A DNA stretch of 64,000 nt, taken from contig NC_081413.1 of assembly GCF_030272615.1 (NCBI RefSeq), positions 602,518,709-602,582,708 on the forward strand, written 5' to 3'. Positions within the stretch are counted from its first letter, which is position 1. Each line of letters opens with the position of its first letter. Shown one piece after another: positions 47,171 to 59,152 of the stretch. Source of the stretch: Cryptomeria japonica. Taxonomy: Eukaryota; Streptophyta; Pinopsida; Cupressales; Cupressaceae. Under the pieces are notes generated by a model. The model was not told where the DNA came from and did not search any database. It was given only the letters and a program-made list of their open reading frames with translations. Both the position numbers and the translations under genes were made by a program.

Positions 47171-48345
47171 AAATGGTCAACACTTGTGGAGTCATACTTT
47201 AACATTTGTGCATTGCCTTATTTTAGGGTTCTTGCGTCGCATTAACATTTCTTCTATGTTGCACACTTGGTCTTTCTCATTTGCGAGCATTGAGTCCTTC
47301 TACATTCCTCATTTTTCTTGCTTTCAAATTAGGTCTTGTCGATCGCAATCTTCAGTCATGATTTTGGTCGATCTTATCCTGTCGCATCATGGTGTGTGCT
47401 CATTTATCATCCTTTTGGACATCGTCAATCCTAATCGATGATAGAATTAGGGTTTTGTCCTCTTGTCAATCTTTCAATCATCTTTATCTTGTTAGTAATC
47501 ATTTGCGATTATCAACTTATCAATCTCGTCATTTTGCAATCGATTCGTCATCGATCCTTGTCCTTGTCAGCCTTGTCATTTTGCAATCGATTCGTCATCG
47601 ATCCTTGTCCTTGTCAATCTTGTTATTTTGCAATTGATTCATCATCGATCCTTGTCCTTTTCAATCATGTCAATTTGGATCAATTAGTCATTGTTCCTCG
47701 TCAATTGGCGCCTATCAATTTCATCTCCTTGTCAATCTTGGTCAATTTGTCATTGGTTTTTGTCAACCAATCTCAATCATTTATCAATATTGGTCCTTTG
47801 TCAATCAGAATCATGATCGAACCTACATTAATTTCTTGTTGTCTTGACCTAATTCCTTGTCCTCTTATTTCTAGGGTTTTATGATTTGTTCATTTAATCC
47901 TTTTCTTCTTCTTTGTGGGTTAAATAAATCTATTTATTTAGTCCTAGGTCTCTTTCATGAATTAATTAATGGATGAAAACCTATTAATTAATTAACCTAA
48001 TTTCTATTTCATCTTTTTCCTCAATTTTCTAATTTGCTATTTTCTCCTAATTCCTAATTTGCTAATTTCTCCTATTTTCTTTAATTTTTCTAATATTTCC
48101 CCTAATTTCATTCCCTCATTTTCTCCTATGTTTATGCTTCCATTTGTTGCAATCATGGAGGCTATTTTCTCTCTTCCCTTTTGTCATGGGAATGGCATTT
48201 CAATCTTGTCATAATTTGTCATACATCTTGCATTTCAATCTTGTCATAATTTGTCATGCACCTTGCATAGAAATTGTCATACATTTGTCATAATTTTGCC
48301 ATTCTTCACTAATACATTTAGCCTAAAATTCTGACGGAGAAGGTA
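47171..48345. repeat. T-rich region with tandem GTCATCGATCCTTGTCC units; possible LTR remnant
   Basis: Units of about 54 bp containing CAATCGATTCGTCATCGATC repeat three times near 47535-47665, with further TTGTCAATC variants to about 47800. A second small repeat, CATTTCAATCTTGTCATAAT, occurs at about 48196 and 48231. It may begin at TGTGGAGTCATAC (47184), an LTR-like start, but no partner was found. No credible ORF. Confidence 0.55.
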
Positions 48346-49470
48346 TATTGTGATCAAACTTGACTTTTTTTTTGAAAAAATGCCCGATTTCATCGGGATT
48401 TCGACAATAATGCAACATTTGGTGTTGACGGAGAAGGAATTGGCAATGACATTAGGGTTTTTTAGAAAAAGTGCCCACGTTCGTCGAAATTCCGATGACC
48501 GCGTGCATTACTTTAAAAAGAAAGAAAAGACCAATTTATTTCATAAATCCCACCTCTTAAACAAAATCCCGCCTCTCATTCAATGTCCTACCTCTATAGC
48601 AAACCTATGGAGATCATTGGTGTGACAAACACGGCCACAGCGGGGAACGAGGGAACGAAGTGTGAAGGGCTAGCACATAACCAGCGAGGACGATTGCAAG
48701 GGAGCCCAAAATGGGTTGTGTAAACAGAAATGCCCGGGCCTCCGTCAATAACAATAAGACCTACAGACAGAGGAAGATGACTGATCATTAGTGTGACAAA
48801 CACGGCCGTAGTAGGGAATGGGGGAATGAAGTGTACTTGCATGGCAGAAACTCACATCTGGTAAGCATAAATTCATTCTATCTTATCTTCCATACAATGA
48901 ACGCCTATTTCCATTGGTAAGAGAAGATTTCATTTACTATGTGTTTGAATGTTTGTGTAGAAAATGGTGGAGTCGTTTGTAATAATTTTGTCTGTCACGC
49001 AAATGATGTATGTAGTGGTACTCATTCTCTCACATCGTTGAATAGAAGAACATACAAGATTTGCCCTTTCTTGCAACCATTGCATTTTACATTCTTTAAA
49101 ACATTTTGAAGTTCACGGGCACAAAGTGCCAAGGGCTGGCACATAACTAGCAAGGATGACCGCAAGGGAGCCCAAAATGGGCTGTGTAAACGACAATGCC
49201 CGAGCCGCCGCAAACCTATGCTCAGAGCATGAAAATGATGATGATTAAAGGATCACTTACAAAAAAATGACTTTGTATTTTTTGTGAGAGTAATGCTTGT
49301 GAGTAAAGGGCTAGCAACCAAAGGGGCCAGTTTAAGGAAAGTAAGGATCACGAGACTTGTTTTATTGCTTAGTAAAATTTTGAATATATTTGTTCTGATT
49401 GATGAAATGAATTATTTCAATTTGAGCCATATCAATGAGATGAATCAAAGAACAAGTAGCAATAATTGTT
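48346..49470. repeat. Region with a roughly 95-bp dispersed duplication
   Basis: A block with GGGCTAGCACATAACCAGCG, GCAAGGGAGCCCAAAATGGG and TGTGTAAAC occurs at about 48668-48735 and again at 49130-49200. TGTGACAAACACGGCC also occurs twice (48620, 48791). GC content is higher than in the surroundings. No gene is recognised. Confidence 0.55.
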
Positions 49471-50267
49471 GGTGTAATAGGGATATTACCTAGCTACTTC
49501 CACTATTAGTTCATTTTTATGCCTTATCATTTAAGTTTACTTAAGGTATACATAGGATACTTATCACTTTATGTCTCATATCATAAGATTAAGATACTTT
49601 CATAATCTTATGATATCCTACATGTCTCATCTTGACCTATATAATCACGGGGTTCTATTTATAATCTCATTCATTCATATTGTAAACTTGCATTTATTGA
49701 TAGGAATATAGTTTATTCGTGTCATATTGATCTTCTCATTTTGTTGTGCTTTCCATTAGACCTCTAGATCTTGGGTGGCTATCTCCATAGTCAAATCTTA
49801 AAATATTTACCTTTCTAGATTCTATAAAAGAAATGGTTTTATCAAGAATATCATATGGAATAGCTTCTAAATATTTGCATTTGACAACAATATTGTTAGA
49901 GCATTTTGCTTTATAGGAAAATAATCTAAACTAGAGTTTTTTTTTCAAGCTAAGACAAAACAAAGTAAGGTAGTAAAATAATCACTTTCTCTAAATTGAG
50001 ATTTTTTGGCAAAATTTTCCAAAAAAATCTCTAAATTAGTCACATAAACATACTTTCTCACTATCTTCTCCTCCATATAACCCCTTGGATCAAATAAGGG
50101 TATAATTCTGAATTCTCTCAAGTTATACATAGTAATATCTTTGTCACATTGTTTTAAGTTTCATATCTTATGGCAGTGGTTACTCTTGTCATATGATTGC
50201 TATTGTGTAGATGGGTCCTTGAGCCCTGGTTTAATCCCATTTTTTTTTATCTATATCAAAGATATTA
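49471..50267. other. AT-rich sequence, nothing recognised
   Basis: No ORF, repeat or motif that I can support. Confidence 0.5.
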
Positions 50268-50630
50268 TTGGCATCCTCAATCAATGGCGATCAAGCTCTC
50301 CCTACCCAGATTAACCTATCTCTAAATTTGGAAAATGGGTGCAGAAGTTTGAGTATGAGTACTCTTTGGTTATTTCTCATGCTTGCAAGGAGAAAAATAA
50401 GGATGAAACTTTCCCTATTTCCCAGGAGATTCAAAATATTGATTCTAATCAAGGGAGTTCCCCTTTGGATTGTTCAAGGATATATAATGCTTTGGGTTCT
50501 AATGATGGATGTGCCAATGATATTATGTCCCTTCATTGTCTCAAGAAAATAGGATTTGGAGAGAAGGGTCCTTCCTTTGTGCTCAATCAAAGAGCTTTGG
50601 ATCAATTTTTTAAACCACCCTGATTTTAGG
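50268..50630 (+). other. Small open frame of unknown nature
   Basis: An open frame (50339-50623, KFEYEYSLVISHACKEKNKD to LNQRALDQFFKPP) is followed by T/G-rich sequence with many stops. Base use differs from the AT-rich flanks, so it may be a remnant of a gene or LINE 5' region. No family recognised. Confidence 0.25.
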
Positions 50631-52250
50631 ATGGTTCATTTTTTCTTTAGTTATTCTGCCTCTTGTTGTTTTGTTGTTTTGGAGTTGTTTTGTTTTGTTG
50701 TTTTGTTGGGATTAATGCTTCATCTTTCTCTTTGCACAAGGGATCAGGGCCCTTTCAAAATCCCTTCTCATCTAATTAAAAACACTCAATGATGATGGAT
50801 CATTATAGTCCCCCCTCTATGCTTGGATTTAAAAATAGAATGAACTCTAACTACTTGTTTAATTCTAATAGAATATGACATTAGGGTACCTAGGTAGCAT
50901 AAGAGGTTGTTCACTAAATTCTTCCACCTTAATGATAGTTAATGTTAAGGATTGAATGAAACAAACTCTTGTTCATGGATCACCTTGTTAGCCTCCTATG
51001 GAAGTCATTCTTTGTGTGGTCTACCATGACCATAATCAGGGTCTTAATAAATGTATTAGATACTCTCTATTATCAATAAGAGAGTTATCATAATATAGTC
51101 ATGGCAAGTGGTTACAAATAAGATTAGTGGGTCCATAGTTCCCACTTGGTTTGTACTTAGAAACATTATCATTTCTTAGTTGTATGGAAACTACAAATTC
51201 ATGCATCTAGGCAACAATACACACTAGCTATTATATGATTCCACTAAAGAGAAAAGCCTAGTCAATCTTATAGTTTGTGGAATTAGTCATATCCCTCATA
51301 TAGAATATCTATATATGGAGTATTCTTGCCTATAGATTACCTATTATTTTGCTTAATAATGTGATTATTTCACATACATCATAAAAGTGCCCTTCTAATA
51401 TGTTTGTGCATCAATCTTGAAACCATATTTTTATTAACCAACCAATGATAAGAATTATCTTAAACACGCCTCTATATTCGAATCCCACTAGCTTTGATAA
51501 TCAACCATAATAACCTTAACAATGCATCAACGACAACAATGCCTAATAAATCATCAATTGTCTTGGGTGAATCTAGCCAAAGCCAACCCATCAAATCCAC
51601 TAATCTCCCTTGCATCCCAATCATAAAATTTTATGGTTGTTGGAACAAGGTTGGGAGATTGAAGAGATATAAGGAACATTTCAACTTCCAAAATACCAAA
51701 GGAACAAAAAATATTAGCTAACACATCTTCTTTTGGGAATTTTTGTATTTAGTTCTTCCTTTTCAAATCAACATACCCTATTTTGGTTTCCCAAATATTT
51801 ACTAAATAACTTTGAAGATAAATTGGGAAGAGAATCCATCATATAGATATTTCTTTTCAACAGCCTTAGAGGACATTGTTTTGTCTATCATTTATTATAA
51901 TAGCTAATACCCAATTTTTTTATAAGATAACAAGCAAAACCTCCTCTTCACAAACTATGTTTTCCTTAATAATCCAAGAATGAAAAAAGGAACCCACATA
52001 AAAATTACTTACTACCTACCATGAAGGCAAAAGAACATCCAATTTAAAGATTGATGTACCAAAAGGAAAGAAATATCACCTCAATATCTGTCTTGAACTT
52101 ATACATTGAATCTATACACATGAGAATCCCCTTAATAACTCTCTCACAACTTTCAATGCTAGAAGAATGAGTGTTTTCACAAGACTTTCATACTATGATA
52201 TTTATATCAAAATTCACTTGCATAGTTTTAGAGTCAAGCTGACCCATTCT
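50631..52250. other. AT-rich sequence, nothing recognised
   Basis: Only short open frames without recognisable motifs. Confidence 0.5.
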
Positions 52251-52334
52251 CATGAGTAGTTTACATGAACCCCTCATAAGAATGGATCACTTAGTACTCA
52301 TTTCATCAAAGTGATGCTCATAGCAGTGAAGCAT

Positions 52335-52397
52335 TAGTGATTCCTAGGAGGTCACCCATACTAATACTACTCTAAATCAAGCACGTTTAACCATGTA
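52335..52397 (-). repeat. 5S rRNA-derived segment (Cassandra-like TRIM candidate)
   Basis: The minus strand reads GTTAAACGTGCTTGATTTAG, then AGTAGTATTAGTATGGGTGA, then CCTCCTAGGAA. It aligns with the second half of plant 5S rRNA including the internal promoter boxes, with several substitutions. The first half of 5S is not clearly present. Upstream on the same strand is TTATAAGGCACACCAC (about 52460). 5S-derived sequence is characteristic of Cassandra TRIM LTRs; no second LTR was found, so this may be a solo or degraded copy. Confidence 0.7.
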
Positions 52398-52518
52398 GAT
52401 TGTCCCAAGATCAAACCCATTCAACTTGCCACCCCATTTGCAAAACATTCATCAAGTGGTGTGCCTTATAAACCATTCATTATAGAGCAACTTTAGCTTA
52501 TCCATTGACAAGTGGGAG

Positions 52519-54779
52519 GTGTTGATGTGTTTTTTATGCACATGAGAATGTAGAATAAAATACCCAAAAGTATCTTATCCTCTCTTGAACAAAGTTACTC
52601 AAATGCGAGAGATTTTCTTAAGGATCACTTGAGACAACTCGAAGGTTCTGGTATGTCGGGTCACGATGTGTGGATAAACATAGTTGGTTGATGTGATTGC
52701 TGGTATCACAAGGGGACTTACGTTGAATTGTCGAATGCTTGAATAGCTCGAACTTGATCATCTGATATTTCAATCTCGCGATGCTTTTTGTCCTAAACTA
52801 ACTTGAATTGAAAAAAGGGCAAAAGGTGAAGTGTTAATAAAATCTATTCTAAGGCCTAGACTGTAAGAAGATGGATCCTAGTTTATCCCTTTAACCCTGA
52901 TTAATTTATTTAGAGTGTTTAGTTCCATTTTAATCCTTTCTTTTACAATTAGATATTATTGAAAAATTGTATTATTGTTCCAAATTTTGTGGATATTTAG
53001 GAGACACAAATAAAATATAAATGTAATCATTCCATATTTTTGTAGGAGATATTGGAATGAGACTAATATGAAGAGTAGTAAACATGAGTCACAATGAGCA
53101 CTTTAGAATAAATCTAAACATTATAAGGAAGAGTAGCTTGGAAAAATAGAAGTGTAATTTATTTTCCAATATGCAAGATTATTACTTGGGAAAGAATCTT
53201 GAAAGAGGATTGAAAAGATTCCTTGAGCTAACATTGTCTCACTTATCCAAAATTATGAGGAAGGATTCATTAATGAAATGGTCATTAACAAGATGGAGAG
53301 AATAATAATTAGGAAGAGATAGATTTCACATGCTACTAGGTGACTAGATTGGAGAGAAACTAGAGGCAAATAATTTAGCTTGGCCATGACATAAAGTCTT
53401 AGAATAGATGCCAACCTTGGTGAATGGAATGAAAATCCCAAACAATTAATGAGTGGTCAGACAAGTAGAGGCATGCATCTATAAATTTTGTTTTGAATAT
53501 ATATAAAATAAAGAAAAAATAGGACTAAAACCAAGGGAAATTCACATGGAAAGGATATGATGAAAATCAAAATAAATAGTTTGAAGATAATATTAATTAC
53601 CTAAAGGATATTCCACTTGATTATTTGGTATATCATAACTATTTTGACAAATTTTGAAACCATTAGAGGTACCCTTTACTTCTGTAGATGAGGCATTCAT
53701 TCATGTTGAAGTTGTGATAGCTTATTTGCCTCTTTATAGACAACAAATTATCCATACGAATTATCATATATACTTGTAACCTCCATCCCAAACCACCTAT
53801 TTCACTCTTCTTCCTTTGTGTACCTCTTTTATTCTTCCATTACCTCTTCGCTTACCTAAATTCAATCCAAAACATAGTGTATATAGCATCAAAAAAATTC
53901 CATATTTGATTAATGATATCCACAACATATCGAAAAGACAAATACCACACTTACTGTGTCATCAACCAAAAATTATTTACTTACATATTCAAAGAGTTCA
54001 ATAATGGAGAAACATCCATGCGGTGCTCTACACATGTCCTTGAAGGTTCAAGAAATACTTATCCTCTATTGGTCCAAACTTTAAATCACTTTCCATGCAT
54101 GAAAATAATTGCAACCATACACAATTTCCCACCCAATGGATTCTCTCAAACTAGTTTACTATCTTAACATAGGGTCAAGGAAAAGTGGGCCAAAATAGGA
54201 ATCCAAGTGTCTTAAAAGCCTTCAAGACCGTAGTGGTGAGGATTGAATTTCATTCTTTAGTGGTATCTTTCTGTAGATTAATTAGTTGGGGATTGTATTA
54301 GGACCTTTTCCTAATTAGAAAAAATATATAAAGATTACATCCCTAAATATTGCATTCATAATAGAATAAATTTCTGCAATATTGAGACTATATTCATAAT
54401 AGATTTATAGTGATGAATAAAGAAATATTTAAGATTATGAAAAAGTTGATGTTGTCTTTCTCCCAACTATCATTGGATATTGGGTGATCTTCGAGGCATT
54501 ATGTCAAATAGTTTATGTGCCTTATCTAAGCCTTACATATTTTGCATGCATGTGTACTTGGGCAGTTGCACTACAACATCTATACTCACTAATCACATTT
54601 GGTTGGAAGTTTCTAAATCCATTTCAAACACATCTTGTGCATATCCTGCAATCTATGCTAACGGTGATTGTCTTTAATGGCTTCATTGTGTGCATAATTT
54701 ATTGGCTCTTCACTCCTAAGACCTTCAAAAGTCTTTACTGGCTTCATTGAGTCCTTTTGTCTTCCAAATTCACCTGCAC
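52519..54779. other. AT-rich region; possible degraded LTR near 52519
   Basis: TGTTGATGTGTTTTTTATGC at 52519 looks like an LTR start, but no end or partner was found. Short open frames (for example 54484-54750, hydrophobic) have no supporting homology. Confidence 0.35.
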
Positions 54780-54794
54780 CAACTTGAATTCTCC

Positions 54795-55330
54795 TTCAAT
54801 GCTTGATTGCCTGTTCACTTGGAATTGAATTGATTTTATAACTAAGAGATCACTTGATTTTATATGTCTTGAAAGCATTTTATCCCGATGGCTTTAAATT
54901 AAAGTACTTTCTCTTCTATCTGGTATTGGTGGAGCAGATCCTTTTATGATCTGTAAGTTGAGAATATTTTATGAAAGGTCCCTAAATGAATACACTTTAA
55001 ACTGATTTTAATATACCTTGAACTGTGCAATATGGAAGGTTTGTATTCTTAATCTCCTACCCATTTCTTAATTTAAAAGATGATATCTTTATTAAATATC
55101 TTTATTAACTTGATTTCTCCTTCAATTCTTGATGAATGCTTGATTGCACGTTCACTTGGAATTGAATTGATTTTATAATTAAGAGATCACTTGAATTGTA
55201 GGTAAACCCCTTCAAATGATAGGGTAGGCTTCCTTTTATACCTAATATATGTCTTGAAAGCATTTTATTGTGATGGCTTTAAATTAAAGTACTTTCTCTT
55301 CTATCTGGTATTGGTGGAGTAGAGGTTGCA
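54795..55330 (+). repeat. Direct duplication of about 150-190 bp
   Basis: A block from TGATTGCNNGTTCACTTGG to CTATCTGGTATTGGTGGAG occurs at about 54802-54930 and 55139-55320. The second copy has an extra stretch near 55203-55245. Confidence 0.85.
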
Positions 55331-55475
55331 TTGCATCATCCTAGGATACATATTTTCGCAGATACAACACAAGTTAAATGTATCCCAGGTCGATGCAAAG
55401 CAACCTCTGCTCTAGAGATCACCAAAAAATAGAGAAAGAACTTTAGTTTAATGCCATCAGGATAAAAGTCTTTAA
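55255..55475. repeat. Foldback with arms of about 95 bp
   Basis: The block around AGTACTTTCTCTTCTATCTG and GTAGAGGTTGCATTGCATC (55255-55350) recurs inverted at about 55377-55475, with about 26 bp between the arms. Arms differ by scattered changes. It may be a degraded foldback transposon. Confidence 0.75.
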
Positions 55476-55902
55476 TCAAGATAGATAAAATTTGAGTTTG
55501 ATTGTCATCATTTACTTTGCCAAATTCATCACACGTAACTCCTGAATCAATTTCCTACTCACAAGAATTTTATTATGTCTCAAATATAGGGAAAGAGAAG
55601 GCTTCAAATAGTAAACTTGAACATGCAACTAAATCCATTGACTAACTAGAAGAACAAAATTAAGAAATGGTTTGATCATCTGAGAGATGTTGTAGACTTA
55701 CAACTCACCAGCTAAGTTTTTGCGGGTAAGAATTTTTTTTGTTTTAATTATGGTTGTGGTGTTTATAGGGAGACATTTACAAATTTATATCTATTTTCAC
55801 TATTTAATGGTTTATGGGTTTGTAATGGTAATTTAATGTTCTTTCATATTTTTGTATATATTCTTTATAATAGCCTATTATATTGATTTGTTCTATTATG
55901 CA
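55476..55902. other. AT-rich flank left of the large inverted repeat
   Basis: No gene or repeat recognised. Confidence 0.5.
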
Positions 55903-56396
55903 TAATGGTGTGGGTTAGATGGCTTTGCCGTCGGTGCATGAAAGCATTGAACGAGTTCTACTTTTAAAAATTACATGAAACATTTTTAATTTATTTGATT
56001 CAGTGTTATTTGCAAAAAATGATTATCAATGATGTTTCCTTTCTCCAAGAATTGTCTATGACCTTTCTGTCAGATAATATGTAACATCAAATGACTAAAT
56101 CTTTTCATTAAAAATGCTTATTTTATTTAATTATTATCTCAGTGTGAATTAAAATTTATATCTGTACGGAAGCAGAACATACAAGTTCAAGAGTCATGTG
56201 CAAGCAAATTTCCTAAAAGAAAGCAAGCAGGCATTATCTTGAATGACATGGAAACAAGCTCATCAGCTGCCTAGAAGAGAGCAATTGGAGAATGGAAGAG
56301 GAGAGTGTTTAAGGGTGATAAATAGATAGATAGTATGCAATACAAACAAACAATGTCTGGAGTGTCTGATGTGATGTCTCTAATTTATGTCTGCAG

Positions 56397-57010
56397 GGTC
56401 TAATTGGTTTTGGAGTTCCTGCAAAACCTATTGGGCCACACTTGGAGGAAATCAATGTGTTCATGCAAGGAGCACCTTTTTTCTATTATGAGAATGATAC
56501 TTTTGCACCTAGAGATATTTTGAAGTCAATATCCAAAAATTTCTATAGTGTGGAACAAGAGTTGGCAGACTCGAAGTATAATTGTCAGCTTTCAGAAGAC
56601 CAAGAGGTTATGTACACAATCTCCCAATAGAAGAGCGACTTCAAGAATTACCTCTCCCCCCCATGACTATTCAGGAAGCACTTCCTCAAATAGAGGACTA
56701 TTGGCCTCCATGGGATCAAAGAAAAAAATTAAAGCATAGACTCTAGACGATGTGGTGGTGTCCTGCATGAAGAACTCTACACTATAATTGAAAATTCATG
56801 AGGGAAACTGCAAGATAGTGAAGAGAAATACAATCTTGAAAAGTGGGAAGAATGGATCTCGGTTTGTGTGGGGCCAACTCAAGTGGCTCCTCTAGAGGTT
56901 GACGAGATAGAAATCATATTAGGATTTGAAAAAGATCACACTCGTGGAACTTCGTGTGCGAGTGATCGATTGCGGTGTTTGGGTAATGCATTCCAAATAG
57001 ATATAGTTGC
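56397..57010 (+). pseudogene. DRM-type de novo DNA methyltransferase fragment, left arm
   Basis: In plants DRM enzymes add de novo methylation guided by small RNAs. An intron end, CTGCAG, precedes 56397. The translation then reads GLIGFGVPAKPIGPH, then GAPFFYYENDTFAPRDIL (motif VI region; the usual ENV is END). After one frame change near 56605 it reads RGYVHNLPIEERL, LPLPPMTIQEALPQ and YWPPWDQRKKL. A decayed stretch with stops follows, then TQVAPLEVDEIEIILGFEKD, HTRG and RLRCLGNAFQIDIVAFQID (motif X, usually LGNSFQVDTVA). This is the motif VI-IX-X half of the rearranged domain. Motifs I-V, including the catalytic Cys motif, and the UBA domains are absent. It cannot be an active enzyme. Confidence 0.85.
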
Positions 57011-57059
57011 ATTCCAAATAGATACAGTTGCATGCCATCAAGACTGTATCTATTTGGAA

Positions 57060-57674
57060 TGCAACTGTATCTATTTGGAATGCATTACCCAAACATCACA
57101 ATCGATCACTCGCACATGAAGTTCCACGAGTGTGATCTTTTTCAAATCCTAATATGATTTCTATCTCGTCAACCTCTAGAGGAGACACCTGAGTTGGCCC
57201 CACCCAAACCAAGATCCATTCTTCCCACTTTTAAAGATTGTATTTCTCTTCGCTATCTTGTAGTTTCCCTTGTGAATTTTCAATTATAGTGTAGGGTTCT
57301 TCACGGAGGACACCACCACATCATCTAGAGTCTATGCTTTAATTTTTTTCTTTGATCCCATGGAGGCCAATAGTCCTTTATTTGAGGAAGTGCTTCCTGA
57401 ATAGTCATTGGGGGGAGAGGTAATTCTTGTGGTTGCTCTTCTATTGGGAGATTGTGTACATAACCTCTTGGTCTTCTGAAAGCTGACAATTATACTTCGA
57501 GTCCACCAACTCTTGTTCCACACTATAGAAATTTTTGGATATTGACTTCAAAATATCCCTAGGTGCAAAAGTATCATTCTCATAATAGAAAAAAGGTGAT
57601 CCTTGCACGAACACATTGATTTCCTCCAAGTGTGGCCCAATAGGTTTTGCAGGAACTCCAAAACCAATTAGACC
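57060..57674 (-). pseudogene. DRM-type DNA methyltransferase fragment, right arm (inverted copy)
   Basis: Mirror of 56397-57010 on the minus strand: VFVQGSPFFYYENDTFAPRD, YSVEQELVDSKYNC, then RGYVHNLPIEE and the motif X end near 57070. It has the same frame change and internal stops as the left copy, so the fragment was already broken before, or drifted little after, the inverted duplication. The splice acceptor seen in the left arm is altered here (CCGGAG in place of CTGCAG). Confidence 0.85.
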
Positions 57675-58168
57675 CTCCGGAAATAAATTAGAGATGTTAC
57701 ATCAGACACTCTAGACATTGTTTGTTTGTATTGCATACTATCTATCTATTTATCACCCTTAAACACTTTCCTATTCCATTCTCCAATTGCTCTCTTCTAG
57801 GCAGAAGATGAGCTTGTTTCCATGTCATTCAAGATAATGTCTACTTGCTTTCTTATAGGAAATTTGCATGCAAGAGACTCTTCAACTTGTATGTTCTGCT
57901 TCCATACAGATATAAATTTTAATTCACACTGAGATAATACTTAAATTAAATAAGCAATTGTAAAGAAAAAATTTAGTCATTCAATGTTACATATTATCTA
58001 ACGGAAAGGTCCTAGACAATTCTTGGAGAAAGGAAACATCATTGATAATCATTTTTTGCAAATAACACTGAATCAAATAAATTAAAAATGTTTCATGTAA
58101 TTTTTAAAAGTAGAACTCGTTCAATGCTTTCATGCACCGATGGCAAAGTCGTTCGACCCACATCATCT

Positions 58169-58984
58169 CTTGTCATCAGAATTCTGACGACCACCAATGA
58201 AACACCTGACAAGGATGCTTTGCATCCCATGACACTCCTCTGTCAGAATTTTATACTTTGGTGTCAGAATTCCGATGACAACCCGAGATGGCGAAGGTAT
58301 TCATTCGTGGAATGAGCATGTATGGTGGCCGTCAGAAAGGTTGTGGTAATGTCGAAATTGCGATGACCATGAGGATAGTCGGAACTTCTGACACAAAGTT
58401 TTCGATGGCCGTTTTTGTTGGTAGTGCGACGAAATGTGGTCAGAAATCTGACGATTGGCTATCGAAATCTTGACCCAAATGTACTAGTGCTTGATTTGAA
58501 TTTCCTTTCAAATCTCTTCATGCTAATCTTGTCCTCTCTCCAATTTGTCTATAAATTGGATGATTTTCTTCAATGAAAAGGAAGAATCAATTACATTTTC
58601 GAGTAACCTTATACTGTGAATTTCATCTCTCAACAACTTGTTTTCCACTTGCATTTTGCACTTGTAGGTGAGATCCACATCAAATTTGAAGGTGAAAGAA
58701 GAACAATGGAGCCACATGAAGGAGATATTTGCATCGGTTTGCTTCAATTTCATTTGATTTGAATATCTTGTCTTTATGTCTTCATTGATTGGGTTAGGAT
58801 TGCTTTCATATCAGCTTTAAGTTTTGTGGTTGTCGTAATTGCTATTGTTTTGATGATTTTCAATTTCCTGATCTACATTTTCTGGTGAACCTGATGTGAA
58901 CTAACCCCTTAACCATGTTTTGAGTTCTTTTGAGCTATTTGCAGGTGAAAAACTCAAGAAACAGGGTGACTCGAAGCTTTTTGG
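58169..58984. other. Non-coding flank, possible LTR U3-like sequence
   Basis: Contains repeated TCAGAATTCNGACGA-type motifs (58175-58450). TGTCATCAGAATTC at 58171 resembles an LTR start, but no end or partner is visible. Confidence 0.35.
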
Positions 58985-59152
58985 ACACTTCTGCGCCTAT
59001 GTTGATGTTTTTTGCGCCTGTGTTTGAGTTTTTTGCGCCTGTGTTTGAGTTTTTTGCACCTGTGTTGGAGTTTTCTGCACCTGTGTTGAAGTTTTATGCA
59101 CCTATGTTGATTGGTTCTACGCCTGTGTTGAGGCATTCTGTGCATGTGCAAG
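58985..59152 (+). repeat. 24-bp minisatellite, about seven units
   Basis: Units of the type TTTTTTGCGCCTGTGTTTGAG repeat from TTCTGCGCCTATGTTGATG to TTCTACGCCTGTGTTGAGG. Translated frames over it are repetitive and not genes. Confidence 0.9.

Larger units (their letters stand above)
55903..58168. repeat. 2.27-kb near-perfect inverted repeat with a 14-nt loop, carrying DRM fragments
   Basis: Arms 55903-57028 and 57043-58168 are each about 1126 bp and the same length to within my reading. The centre reads GATACAGT, 14 bases, ACTGTATC. Next to the centre each arm has a short tandem unit, GCATTCCAAATAGATA. Outer edges are GTGGGT-GACTTTGCC-ATCGG-like. Arms differ by scattered substitutions only. 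Each arm contains the same fragment of a DRM-type DNA methyltransferase gene plus an intron end, so the duplication happened at DNA level. A transcript through it would form a long hairpin. Confidence 0.95.

Noticed and set aside
47500-47700. Regular short repeats considered as a CRISPR-like array
   Set aside because: Units are tandem without unique spacers and the sequence is plant nuclear DNA.
54484-54750. 88-codon hydrophobic frame that looks like a membrane protein
   Set aside because: T-rich sequence makes hydrophobic frames by chance; there is no homology, start context or neighbour to support it.
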